Assembly (NCBI GenBank): GCA_017871115.1
Contig: JAFCIZ010000001.1
Coordinates: 2,213,501-2,277,500 of the forward strand
DNA: 64,000 bases
Direction: 5' to 3'
Origin: Cunninghamella blakesleeana
Lineage: Eukaryota; Mucoromycota; Mucoromycetes; Mucorales; Cunninghamellaceae
Each line of letters opens with the position of its first letter. Position 1 is the stretch's first letter. Positions 41,801 through 52,791 of this stretch are shown piece by piece. A program made the position numbers and the translations under genes. The notes below the pieces were generated by a model, which did not search any database, was not told the DNA's origin, and saw only the letters and a program-made list of their open reading frames with translations.

Positions 41801-42307
41801 AGTGAACCCCCTTTATCTTATATTTCATCTGTTCCAAATTCAACATCATCACCTATGAGTGTTTATCAAATTGTATCAGGAATGCAACAGCCAACTCCTT
41901 CACCTATGCAACCTACTTTACAAGGTACACCCAACACAATGAATAGCGATAGCCATCCTAATAATAATAGTAATAGTAACAATAATCCTATCAACCTAAT
42001 TAACTTAGCTTTGACGGATGACCCGCTTCTTAATAACAATAATCAAGAGAACCCTATGATGACTCAGGCAGCATGGCAGTATTTATTTTCATCGGCTGGA
42101 ACACCTTTTATCAATAATAATAATAGAAATAATGCAAATATACAAGGTAACCAGATTTATTATATTATATACAGAATTATCATTTTAGATGTTTATTTAT
42201 TAATTTATATTTATAATTACCATTTTATTTTTATTATTATTTAACTAATAGGATGGGATAATATGTTCATGGATGGAGATGGTAGCAATCCTTTGTTCTT
42301 TCAATAG
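38814..42307 (+). CDS. Zn2Cys6 transcription factor with fungal_trans domain
   Basis: Nuclear DNA-binding regulator. Seven exons (38814-38973, 39089-39116, 39218-39287, 39431-39459, 39581-41280, 41421-42146, 42252-42307) give 922 residues. The zinc cluster is C-x2-C-x6-C-x7-C-x2-C-x6-C (CDTCRKKKIKC, then PCTTCKQYDWDC), followed by the linker SARKRGPPKGYIESLEARL and a short coiled coil. The fungal_trans domain (about 290-560) includes YFEAPCVTLPILDKDEF, YRNWLLAGMAVRMAQDLGLH, RRRLWYAVYLTDRW and SAMGRPLAIADSDCDTDFPS. The C-terminal third is Ser/Asn/Gln/Pro-rich and may activate transcription. The cluster is split over three exons, with intron 1 inside the codon of the first zinc Cys. Target genes are unknown. 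Confidence 0.93.
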
Positions 42308-42443
42308 AGTTACACAAAAAAGAAACGGAACTTAAATCTATTAATTCAATTTTTTTTTTTTTTTATTTAATTTCAACTCTTTATTTTTTATTCCATTTAT
42401 AATATTTATTAATTATAATACACTTTACTCTTTATATTTCATC

Positions 42444-43278
42444 ATGGTAAATAATAAATAAATGTAAAAATAATGTAACTCTTTCGATACTTGAAAATGA
42501 AGAAGCTTTGAGCAGGAAGATATATTTTTCGTTTTATTTTTACATCTATTGATTTATATTTATATATAAATATATATATATATATATATTTTTACATCTA
42601 TTTAGCTTAGATTTATTTTAGTTCAAAACCGACAAGGTAAAACGAGATTAGCAAAGTGGTATGTACCTTATGAAGATGAAGAAAAAGTTAAATTAAAAGG
42701 TGAAGTACATCGATTGATTGCACCAAGAGATCAAAAACATCAAAGTAACTTTGTAGAGGTATGAATGATAATATATTAATGTACATAAAAAAGGGATAGA
42801 ACAATAGAGAAAAAAAGAATATTTATTATATACTTATAATATATATATATATATATATATATGCATGCTTCTATTATATAGTTTCGAAATTATAAAATAG
42901 TATATCGTCGTTACGCTGGATTATTTTTTTGTGTATGCGTTGATGCTAATGATAACGAACTATCTTATTTGGAAGCTATTCACTTTTTTGTCGAAGTATT
43001 AGATGCCTTCTTTGGAAACGTTTGTGAATTAGATTTAGTTTTTAATTTTTATAAGGTATTAAAAAAAAAAGAATGAGAGAAAAAAAAAAAAGTAATATGA
43101 TCAAGAAAAGGTTAATAAAATAAGACTATTAATTAATATATATATATATATATTATTTATTTATTAATTTATATAGGTTTATGCGATTTTGGATGAAGTA
43201 TTTTTAGCTGGAGAAGTAGAGGAAACAAGTAAAAATATAGTATTGACGAGATTAGATCATTTAGATAAACTTGAATAA
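42444..43278 (+). CDS. AP2S1: AP-2 clathrin adaptor sigma subunit
   Basis: Small sigma chain of the AP-2 complex for clathrin-mediated endocytosis at the plasma membrane. Exons 42444-42446, 42606-42758, 42882-43055 and 43177-43278 give 143 residues (human protein 142). After the initiator Met the protein reads [19 protein letters not shown], then [38 protein letters not shown] and [20 protein letters not shown], which are AP-2 rather than AP-1 sigma residues. The first coding exon is just the ATG: a 159-bp intron separates it from the second codon. This was inferred because the LRFILVQNR segment has no ATG of its own, a stop precedes it, and ATG|GTAAAT with TATTTAG|CTT join in phase. It starts 136 bp after the regulator gene ends. 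Confidence 0.92.
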
Positions 43279-43700
43279 AAACTTATATACCAACTTGTAA
43301 ATAAATAATCAAATCATTATCATTAATTATTTTACGCATATTAAATAATAATAATAATAGTAATAATATACATATATATATATATATATATTATTCATGT
43401 GTCAAATCTCTTTAATAGTACAATTGGGTATATGAGGGCGTGATTTTACGATTACATTTATTATTACAATGAATAAAATAATTTATACCAAAATAAAGAG
43501 TTTGGATATTATGAGTAGAACTTTATACATGATTTTGTGAAGCTAACTTTCATAATAAATAGTATGTGTATTTACTGGAACTATTTATGCTATTATTCGA
43601 ATGGAGTGTGTGCTTTATTTTTTTTTAAAAGATAATCGCTCAAAAATTAAATTCTGAAACCTTATTTTTTGTGATTCCCTTTTTTGAAATAATTTTTATA
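43279..43700. other. Intergenic flank left of the transposon
   Basis: 3' flank of the AP-2 sigma gene, A+T-rich with a TA array near 43371-43391. It ends in the TA dinucleotide (43699-43700) that forms one copy of the target-site duplication. Confidence 0.6.
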
Positions 43701-43919
43701 CAGTATTTCCACATAATTTTTTCGGTTTTTTAGTAAATTTTTGTCGGGATTTTAAACCCTTTTTTGTCGCTTTTTTTTAAAAAATTTGTCGCTTTATTTT
43801 TTTTTTTTGTCGGTTTTATTTTTTTGTTTTGTCGTTTTAAAAACGTTTTAAAAACTTTATTTAAGCATAAATCAAAATAGCCTATAGAACTTTTTATAAA
43901 TCCAGAGAGATTTTGAGGT
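43701..43919 (+). repeat. Left terminal inverted repeat with phased GTCG motifs
   Basis: It pairs with the right repeat with few mismatches and small length changes. GTCG occurs at 43743, 43766, 43788, 43809 and 43831, with a sixth, weaker TTCGG in register at about 43721: steps of 21-23 bp, about two helical turns. Its inner part is an inverted copy of the end of the transposase gene. Confidence 0.92.
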
Positions 43920-43943
43920 ACAAGTAGTCACTTAAGAAATAAA

Positions 43944-45251
43944 ATGGAATTTTTTTATGAAGATGGTCAAGGAAACATAGTAAATGAAAAAGGAGATAAT
44001 CCTTTGGAAACTAATGATCAAGAGGATAGTATTCAACTGGATATTTTATTAAATCTTCAACAATATTCAAATATCCAGTTAGAATCATCAAAAGTTGATA
44101 TGAATGATGATGTTATATCCGCTGATCTTCAACCATTAAAGAATGAAGAAAAAAAAGTTGCAAAAAGTCCTAATCGTAAATGTAATAAATATACAGAAAT
44201 GGATAAGTATAGGCTAATAATGTTAATATTAGAAAAGCTTCTAAAAGCAGGACAAGCTGGAAGACAACTTGGTATTCAGGAACGTACAGCTCAAAGATGG
44301 TGGAAAGAATATCGTGAAAACCCTGATACTTTTTTTAATACTAAAGAAAAAACTAAACGTAAAACAAAAAAATTACATGACATCCATAAGGAACATATTG
44401 TTGAATATATTGATGATTATCCATCTACTGCTGTTGATCAAGTAATGGAATCTTTGGTTAAAAAATTTGAAGACTTAGATATTAAAAAATCTGCAGTTCA
44501 CAAGTTTATGAACGAAGAATGTCAATTAACATTTAAAAAAGCAGCATTTCATTCAACAAAAAGATTATCTGAAGAAACTATCAATAAGAGATATGAATGG
44601 ATTGTTCATTGGAAAAATACAGATATGGATTATTATAAAAGTTGCATATTTGTTGATGAATCAGGCTTCAATATAAATATGCGAAGAAGTAATGCTTGGG
44701 CTCCTAAAGGTAAAACACCAATTGTGGAAACCTCATCTACAAGAGCAAAAAGTCATACAATTTTGGGTGCTATTTCTTATTATGGTGTCATCAACATTTC
44801 TCTCAGAAAACCAAACAGACCACAAATAAATAAAAAAAGAAAATTAGAGAATGAAAAAGAAAAAAAAATTGGTAAAGGTACTAATACTAGTCACTATATT
44901 AAGTTTTTATTAGATACAATGGACATTATGGATAATTACCCTTATATGAAGAATTTTTATATTGTTATGGATAACGCTCCTATTCACCAAAATAAACAAA
45001 TTGAAGAAGTGATAGCAGAAAGAGGATATCGACACATATATCTTCCACCATACTCTCCTGATCTGAATCCAATTGAACAATTCTGGTCTACTACAAAGAG
45101 TAAAATGAAAAGAACCAACTTCTTAGAAGAAGAAACATTATCAACGAGAATTAAGGAAGCTTGTTACTTAGTTACACCTCAAAATCTTTCTGGATTTATA
45201 AAAAGTTCTATAGGTTATTTTGATTTATGCTTAAATAAAGTTTCTTTTTAA
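43944..45251 (+). CDS. DD34E transposase (Tc1/mariner, DDE_3)
   Basis: Cut-and-paste transposase, 435 residues, one exon, no stops. An acidic N-terminal region (about 1-75) precedes a helix-turn-helix domain (about 80-120, AGRQLGIQERTAQRWWKEY) and a second DNA-binding region (DQVMESLVKKFEDLDIKKSA). The DDE catalytic triad is Asp238 (CIFVDESGFN), Asp343 (IVMDNAPIH) and Glu378 (PPYSPDLNPIEQFW), giving 34 residues between the last two. A Lys/Arg-rich insertion (RPQINKKRKLENEKEKK) lies between the first and second Asp and may act in nuclear import. The final about 24 codons lie inside the right terminal repeat. No expression evidence can be read, but all catalytic residues are present. Confidence 0.95.
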   Translation: MEFFYEDGQGNIVNEKGDNPLETNDQEDSIQLDILLNLQQYSNIQLESSKVDMNDDVISADLQPLKNEEKKVAKSPNRKCNKYTEMDKYRLIMLILEKLLKAGQAGRQLGIQERTAQRWWKEYRENPDTFFNTKEKTKRKTKKLHDIHKEHIVEYIDDYPSTAVDQVMESLVKKFEDLDIKKSAVHKFMNEECQLTFKKAAFHSTKRLSEETINKRYEWIVHWKNTDMDYYKSCIFVDESGFNINMRRSNAWAPKGKTPIVETSSTRAKSHTILGAISYYGVINISLRKPNRPQINKKRKLENEKEKKIGKGTNTSHYIKFLLDTMDIMDNYPYMKNFYIVMDNAPIHQNKQIEEVIAERGYRHIYLPPYSPDLNPIEQFWSTTKSKMKRTNFLEEETLSTRIKEACYLVTPQNLSGFIKSSIGYFDLCLNKVSF

Positions 45252-45400
45252 AACGTTTTTAAAAATGACAAAACAAAAAAATAAAACCGACAAAAAAAAA
45301 AAAATAAAGCGACAAATTTTTTAAAAAAAAGCGACAAAAAAGGGTTTAAAATCCCGACAAAAATTTACTAAAAAACCGAAAAAGTTACGTGGAAATACTG
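45176..45400 (-). repeat. Right terminal inverted repeat, overlapping the transposase 3' end
   Basis: Inverse complement of 43701-43919, with CGAC motifs at 45288, 45310, 45332 and 45355 and a degenerate TGAC at 45266, again at 22-23 bp steps. Bases 45176-45251 also code the transposase C terminus. The two substitutions between the arms in that shared coding part are silent (Leu ctt/ctc, Gly ggt/ggc). Confidence 0.92.
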
Positions 45401-46108
45401 TAAATAATTAATTTTTCATTTCTTGCTTGAAACCTCTTTCGTATATTTGTTAACATATTGGTAATATGAGCTACTCCATTAATGCTGCCATAACACACTA
45501 AGTATATAATATATATCCTAACAAAATATTTTAATCATTATTAATAAAATAAATCTTCTTTATTACTTTAATAGATTCTCCAAACCATTTATTTAAACTA
45601 TTGAAAAACGCAGTTTTGTTATCTAACGCGTAATTAGGCATATAACTGTATGTACTCTGTTAATCTAGTTTTAAAATATACCAGTATATTTTTTTCTGCT
45701 TAGCCATCTTAATTTTTCCGATTTTTCCTTTGTATTTTTTTTTTTTAACGTGTGTCAATCTTTAATACAAAACATCTCTTTATCTCTCTCTCCTACAAAT
45801 TGGTGTGTTTATCTATGTGAAAAAATTACTACAACCAAGTTATTTATTCAAATTTTACTAATTGATTTTTAATATTTAAATTGAAAAAAAAAAGAAAGAA
45901 AAAACAAACAAAAAAAAAGAGTTTGTCACTACACCTTAAAGCACAGCCATTTTTTTAATTGTATTTATTTATTTACAACAAAAAAAATGTGAACTATAGT
46001 AATCATTTGGCCAAATATTCAATATCTACTAAAAAGATGCAAAAAAAAGTTTACTGATTTAATGAAATATTCAAGGTTTTTAGCAAATGGAGTTTAAATA
46101 ATGATGAA

Positions 46109-46272
46109 ATAATTTTCATAGTTTACGTAAATCAATATATGATTGTGGGGATGAAAAAGGTAACGAAAGACAGCTTGAAAGAAATACATTTAAACATTTA
46201 GCATTTAAAGATGATATGAAACAATGTCAAAATAAGAAAAATGCCTTATCATTTTTACTAAAATATATTTGA
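46109..46272 (+). pseudogene. Short coding-like relic without start
   Basis: An open segment of about 54 codons between stops reads FHSLRKSIYDCGDEKGNERQ, LERNTFKHLAFKDDMKQCQ and KNALSFLLKYI. It has no Met near its start and no family match that I recognise. It may be a remnant exon of a lost gene or element. Confidence 0.25.
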
Positions 46273-46570
46273 TTGTATAAATACGCTATGAGGATGTGTA
46301 AAAAAAATTATAATCTATAAAATAATAAAATATTAAAAAATGATGAATTGTAAAGAAATTTGGATAGCATTTGCGTTGTTTTATGTTAATTATATAATTA
46401 TAATTATAATTATTTATAATTATTTATAATTTATAATTTATATATGTATTATTTATTTATTTATTTAAAAAATAATATTTATAACCTTGGAGTGAAAAAT
46501 ATAGGACAGTTATGAAATGAATAAATACATATAACAATCAAAATAAAATAAAATAAACAACAAATGAATG

Positions 46571-46571
<1 letters not shown>

Positions 46572-46626
<55 letters not shown>
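46572..46626. repeat. Long TA dinucleotide array
   Basis: About 55 bp of uninterrupted alternating T and A, the longest such array in the window. Confidence 0.95.
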
Positions 46627-46630
<4 letters not shown>

Positions 46631-46688
46631 AAGAATAGAAAAGGGTGAATAAAAAGTTTAAAAAATGAAAAAAGTAAAAATGATTATT

Positions 46689-47877
46689 CTAATAAGTGGT
46701 ATTTTCCATTGGTTGAGGTAATTTTCTACCAACAGTTCCCATTTCCCTATATGTAATAGAATAAAAAAACATAGAAAAAATCGTCAATGTTTAGTGATCA
46801 TATATTTTTAAGGATAATCGATGATATCATGCATATTTGTTATAATTATTATAATTATTATTTATTTTACTTACTTTCTTAATTCACTTAAAACAGTTTC
46901 CAAAGAATATTCACGTCTCCAATTAGCAAGACAAGGTAAAGAACGGTTGTTTACCTATAAGTAAATTAATAATAATAATAAAAAAGAACATATATATATA
47001 TATAAATGACTCAACCCTTTTTTTTCCCTTCAAAGTATATAAATCTTATTAAGGGGTGAAGAGATTAATAAAAAAATTGTTTGTATTATTATCTTACCAA
47101 TCCATTTTCGGGGTTAACACTAGGTAAATTGATTCTAGATACAAATTGAACTTGAGGGGGAACATCAGGATAATTTTCACCACAGAAAATCTTTAAACTA
47201 TAAATACGATTTTCATGGACGGACTAATAATAAAAATAAAATATAAAAAATAATGAGTAAGAATGAGCAATATGCTCTTTATAATAAATTAATAGTAATA
47301 ATAATAACACCCCCAACCAATTAATAAAATAATAACTTTAATAATAATAACAATAGTATTTAAAGAATATTGTATTAATATAAATGGTTATATGATAATA
47401 AACCAATAAAAATAAAAACAACCTTTATATATATATAAATATATATGACTCTTTATATATACTTACGTTAGGCACACCAAGAATAGTAGCGTGCCAATTG
47501 TGCATGAGTAAGTCATCGTCAGCTAAACCATAACTACAGGTACCATCACCAATACCTTTTTCACCTTTTTCTAATTCTTCTAATAAGCGGAAATTACGAG
47601 GAACTAAATAATATATATATATAATATTATAAATAAAAAAAAAAAAGAAAAAGAAAGAAAAAAATAGATTATAAATTTTTTAAAAAATAAAAACTGAAAA
47701 ACTTATCATTTTTATATATTTTCTTTCTTTTAATATATTTATAAATCGTTTATGTATAACCACTTTTATAATCACTATTTTAATTTATTTATATTCACTT
47801 GCATTTATTCTTTTATTATTTATTATTTTTCTTTTTCTTTTGAACAAATTGTCTATTAATTACTTACCTTTAGCCAT
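46689..47877 (-). CDS. MMS2: Ubiquitin-conjugating enzyme variant MMS2
   Basis: Catalytically inactive E2 variant that pairs with Ubc13 to build Lys63-linked ubiquitin chains, for example in PCNA-dependent DNA damage tolerance. Exons 47877-47868, 47603-47467, 47223-47098, 46954-46875 and 46746-46689 give 136 residues. It opens [20 protein letters not shown], then [34 protein letters not shown] and the UEV-specific [19 protein letters not shown]. The HPN motif and catalytic Cys are absent: the single Cys in this block is four residues before the conserved Trp, not eight, so it does not replace the active-site Cys. It ends [12 protein letters not shown]. The first exon carries only 10 coding bases. 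Confidence 0.95.
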
Positions 47878-49155
47878 AGTGTTTGTTTATTTTAAAAGCT
47901 AAAAAGTCTTTCTTTTTTATCAAAGTATAAATAATAATTGATCAAGTATAAATAGTAAAAAGTCAATTAATTATATAATAAAACTATATAATGAATTGGT
48001 AAAAAATGAGCTATGGATTGTTTATCTAAAAAGAATGGAATAAACTTTTTAGAAGTGAAAAAATAAAAAAAGGGAGAAAAGAAAAAAAAAACCAAAAATC
48101 AAAAGGTATAAAGAAATTGAGCGGCGTTGTTTAAAATTATTTTTTAAAAAAATCCATTTTTGTTAACTTTCTTTTTACCATTTGCGAAGATTATTTATTA
48201 TTTGTAATGTTAATTTTATTATCCTTAGTGATATTTTATATCTTCCAACTGTATTTAAACAGATCTAGTGGTTCTTTTTTAATTTTTACTGGAGATAGTC
48301 TTATATTTCATTCTATCTTGTTTATTCTGGGTGGTAATCTTTTTTTTATTCCTGGTGGTTTTATTTTTATTACTAATTACCTTCTTGCTAATAAGTTATG
48401 TTGTCCAGTCTTTATATCAAATTCTCATATATTTTGATCATTTCCTAGTATGTTTGAATAAAACGCGACGGATTTTATAACGTGATAGTTTACCGCTCAA
48501 TTTAATGCTTGCTGCTTTAATAATTTGATAAAGCATAATGCGATCATAGTAGCAATTTTTTTTAACTAATATTGGATAAATTTTACCCACTCTTTTTTTT
48601 TTATCTTTTACTTTTATAATATGTTTTTTAATGGTATGACTCAATAAAAGGTACCACTCTATGATACATATATATTAAAAGAGAAATACTAAAGTATTAT
48701 GATTTTATTTTATAAAATAACGAGCTTTAAGCATATTAAAAAAGAGCCCATGTGATTCATATATATACGCGTATATTTTATAAACATTTTTATTATTTTC
48801 TTTTAACATATAAAACTAAAAACTAAAAACTAAATATAAAAGAATAGAAATAATAATAATGAAAATAAAAAAAAAAAAAAAAGAAAAAAGAAAAACATTT
48901 CTATACAAATTAAAATTAAAAGCATTATACATAAAAAAAAAAAAGAATATATACGAATTCTTTTTTTTTTCTTTAACATCAAATATATATATATATATAA
49001 TTTATAACGTAATAAATATCATCTTTTCAAGGATTATTTTTGAATTTTTTTAAATTTTGTTTCATTTTTCGTCTTTTTTTTTGTTATTTGTTATTTAGAA
49101 ATAATAATAATAATAAAAAAATAATAATCCATAATCCATTGCATAACCAAAATCA
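47878..49155. other. Intergenic region between MMS2 and LARP1
   Basis: 5' flank of MMS2 and 3' flank of LARP1, A+T-rich. One hydrophobic frame is listed separately; directly next to it a minus-strand frame (48644-48438, IIKAASIKLSGKLSRYKIRR) is open but not convincing. Confidence 0.45.
48207..48437 (+). pseudogene. Possible two-helix membrane-protein gene or relic
   Basis: A 76-codon frame has two hydrophobic segments and the phrase LFILGGNLFFIPGGFIFI. This loosely recalls the second helix of TMEM230/DUF872-type proteins (LGG-LFIPG). No upstream exon with a good start context was found and the G+C is only slightly raised, so it may be a decayed copy or chance. Confidence 0.25.
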
Positions 49156-51451
49156 CTATTTACCATTTTGCTGTTGCGCTTTCTGTGCTTTTTGCGCTTT
49201 CTGTTCTTTTTGTTCCTTTTGTTGATTTTTTGGATGGTGAGGTACTTTTATTGTTGAGGAAACAGATTCAGGTGCTTTGGCTTGTTTAAAATCTTTTGCT
49301 GTTTTAAAAGGCTCTAATAATTTGGCCAATCTTTCTGTAGGTTTGATGTTTCGTTTATTTTTATCTTTACGATAAAATAGGTAAGCCCAGAATTTTTCTA
49401 ATCCATATAAATTTCCTGTATCATAATCCGATAAAGTTAATTCTTCAAAATCTTCATATATTTCGCGGCGATATCTTTTTTCTAATCCATAAGAATAAAA
49501 TCGGAAAAGACATTCTAACCCATATCTATAAAGGAAAAGAGAAGAGAATAAAAGAGTTAAATATTCATGTTTTTTTATTTTATTTTATATTAATATAATT
49601 ATATATCATAATTGTATTTTATTTTTTATATTTAATTATGTATATACCTGTAATCATGATTAGCATCATCAATAGCCAAGCGTTTGAATTCATTATACAT
49701 TCGTTTGTTAAAGTGATCACGTAAAAAGTGGGACCAGAATCTGAATAGAGTATTCATTTCTTGAGATTGACCAACGCCTTGACGTTTTCGCTCTTTTAAA
49801 GCTTTAGCATGATATTTATAATACTTTTGTTGCACAAAGCCTTTCTCTTTTAATAAGGAATGACTTGGGTGCTGGAAGTTGGGGAAGGATTGGCCCATTT
49901 CAAGTGATGTGGAAAGTGAAGAAGAGTATGTCATTGAATTAGAAGGAAAAGATGTACCTAAGGATGGAGATTTACCATAAATATCGTTGGGATTATAGTG
50001 ATAGGCGTGATCACCAATGATCCAACCAACATGGCCATGATCCATATGTCCATTTGATCCTCCACCACTACCATGATTAGTATTTTCATAAGTATTAACA
50101 GCTTTAGCCACTTCAGGAGTCATGCCAAAACCAAATAATGCACTTGTTGGTAAAGATTCACGACGAACAGGGTAAAATCGTAATTTTTGTTTATCAATGC
50201 TATCATTAAAAAAATAAAAAATAATTATTAGTTATATAAATAATTCAAAATTAGTATATATATATTTCTTATTATTATTATTTATTTATTTATTATATCT
50301 TACTTTTTAGCAGTAACGACAACCTTACTCGAAATTTGACTTCCAACTAGTTCACCACTATTACTTAATTTTTTCTGACTAGCAGATAGTTGTTCAAATT
50401 GATCTTGATCGATGGTAGCTACCTTAGATTTATTATTTTGTTCATGTCGATGTAAACCAATTTCATATTCATGAAGACCTTCATTAATCATTTCTGAAAT
50501 ATCATCATTCATTTTAGCTCTATCATAAGAAGTATGTGTACGATCCCCTTTTTTACGTTGCGTGACAATCATAATTCTTGCAATAGTATCTTCATCAATT
50601 TCATGATCATCATCTTCATCCGATTCGTCTTCAGATAAGTAATACTTTTTAACAGTATTAGGTCTACGATCATCTTGCCATTGATCATCATCATCAAAAT
50701 CGAAGAGATCACCTTCATCTAATTCTTCTGTTTTGGTAGTTGTTGCTGCTGTTGATGTGTTATTTACATGGTTATGTGAAGTAGGATGTGTCGTTGTGAT
50801 AGATTGTTTTCTAAAAGTTGGTACAGGTGGCTTACCTAATGATTGTTGAGAAGCTAAAGCTGTAACTGGAGTGATATTATTTGCTTTTTCTATTTCCTTC
50901 TTTGCATGATCTGTTGCTGTTGTATCTTTATTATTATTTTGTTTAACAATATCAGCTGCTGTAATAGATGGATGGGCTACTGTAGGTTGTACCGGCATCA
51001 CTGTCACAGGAGGAGGAATCACCCAATTTTCCCATCCTTCACGTTTACGAATCATTTCATTTTTTACTTGTAATAATTGACTATCGTTTAAAGCTTCTTT
51101 AATTAATTCCAAATCCGTTGTTAAACCTTTCACACGATTAAAGTTTGCTAAAAGTTTAATATCAACGTAACCTTCCGAATTCATCTATAAATTTAATATG
51201 AAGAAAATAAAAAATGAAATAAATAAATAAAAATAACGTGTTGTTTTTAAATTATTTTTAAGTTTTTTTAATATAATCTTTTTTTCCTTAATTTTGTACT
51301 TGTGTTCATATTTATATTAATATTACTATAATAATTTAAAGTTACCTTGCTGCGTAAGTATAAGTCTTTACATAAATTATCAATGCTAAAGTAATATTCA
51401 CTGATTAAATAAACAAAAACGAACATATATATATATAAATCAAATTAGTAT

Positions 51452-51490
<39 letters not shown>

Positions 51491-52223
51491 TCGTTCATTA
51501 TTTTTTTAAATAAAATTACATTTGTTGCAAGATATAAGATTTAAGGGTGTCAGCGTCAACATTAACATAAGCAGGGTTCAAGTCTGAAGTAGTAAAAGAT
51601 CTTGCCATAGCAGCGGAAGGATGACCACTATGCCGTCTTCGCTCTTGACTATTTTTATTATTGCTATGGTGATAATGAGGATGAGACGAAGAATTATTGC
51701 CAACACTAGCAGAACGTTTATTACGACGTTGGTCATTATTACGGGTATTATTTCTTTGACGTTGATTACTACCACTACCACGAGAAGTAGAAGATGAATT
51801 TGCTTTTGAACGAGATTCATGTTTAACATGCTTTGTATTACTTTTGCCAGCATTTTCATTGGTTGTTGTTGTTGCTGCTGTTACATTTTTATTTTCATTG
51901 ATTGTATTGGCTGATTCATTTAAACTTTTATTGTTACTATGATCATTAACATCTTTATCATTATTATTATTATCGGCACTGTTTTTATTATTTTCTGTAG
52001 TTGATGGTTTTTTCTCGGATTCATTCTTTTTATTTCTATGACGATTTCTTGATCTTTTATCTCTACGTCTACCACCACCACCACTTTCTTTATTTACTGA
52101 TGATCGACCGGGAGTTGGAGTTGTATGTGTTATAGTAGGTGTTAAAGGCTTCCATTGATTACGCCCTATTTTTTTATTAATATTTTAGGCAATTATAGAT
52201 ATATTTAAATTAATATTTGTTTG

Positions 52224-52270
<47 letters not shown>

Positions 52271-52791
52271 TCCTTTCTTTCTTTTTATTTATTTAATTAC
52301 CTTTTCCAGAGAATTTTTCTTTCTTTCCTTCTTTTTTCCCATCACTTTCCTCTTCCAATGTGACTTCATTAGGTGCTGGCCAGGTTTTTGTATCCGTGGT
52401 AGTAGCCGTTTTTTCTAAAATAAATAAATATATAAAAAAAGGTGGATTGTGATTAATTTCGGAGATCATAATATTTAATACACACATATTTTTTTTTCTT
52501 ATTATATTTACCAGATTGATTTGATACATCGGATAATTTTGTCGCAGTTTTGTCCTCTTGTTTCTTTATTTTCCACGGATTGGTTGCTGGAGAAGGATTT
52601 GATGTTACTGTTTTATCATTTTTATTATCTATAGTTTGATTATTTTCTTGAGTACCATTGTTCTCATTTTTTTCATTTGTTGTTTCCGTAGCAGTAGTAG
52701 AAGACGTAGCAATAGCAGAGCTATCATTTGGAGGAGTAGATTCTTGTACCGATGACTCTACTGTTTTAGATTCCACTGTTTTATCAGACAT
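49156..52791 (-). CDS. LARP1: La-related protein LARP1 (La motif plus DM15 repeats)
   Basis: Cytoplasmic RNA-binding protein; in other eukaryotes LARP1 controls translation and stability of TOP mRNAs downstream of TORC1. Exons 52791-52512, 52414-52301, 52165-51520, 51400-51346, 51184-50304, 50199-49648 and 49525-49156 give 965 residues. A Ser/Thr/Asn-rich and RGG-like basic N-terminal half leads to the La motif (about 335-415: [49 protein letters not shown]). A long acidic linker follows ([12 protein letters not shown]). The C-terminal DM15 repeats are at about 790-900 ([56 protein letters not shown]), the cap-binding module. The tail has tandem 9-nt Lys-Ala-Gln repeats. The start MSDKTVESK was preferred over a hydrophobic upstream extension. 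Confidence 0.94.

Larger units (their letters stand above)
43701..45400 (+). mobile_element. Complete Tc1/mariner-superfamily transposon with long inverted repeats
   Basis: A 1,700-bp element begins CAGTATTTCCAC and ends with the complementary GTGGAAATACTG, and is flanked by TA on both sides (43699-43700 and 45401-45402), the expected Tc1/mariner duplication. It has terminal inverted repeats of about 219 bp (left) and 225 bp (right) and one intact transposase gene. The right repeat includes the last codons of that gene. The near-identity of the long repeats and the intact gene indicate recent insertion and possible activity. It lies between AP-2 sigma and MMS2 without disrupting either. Confidence 0.95.
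45401..46688. other. Intergenic flank right of the transposon
   Basis: It starts with the second TA of the target duplication and runs to the 3' end of MMS2. It holds poly-A runs, a long TA array and one coding-like fragment listed separately. Confidence 0.5.

Noticed and set aside
42606..42627. Splice acceptor at ATTTTAG directly before TTCAAAACC for AP-2 sigma
   Set aside because: It would remove LRFILV, which matches the conserved N terminus; the acceptor at 42605 joins the ATG exon in phase.
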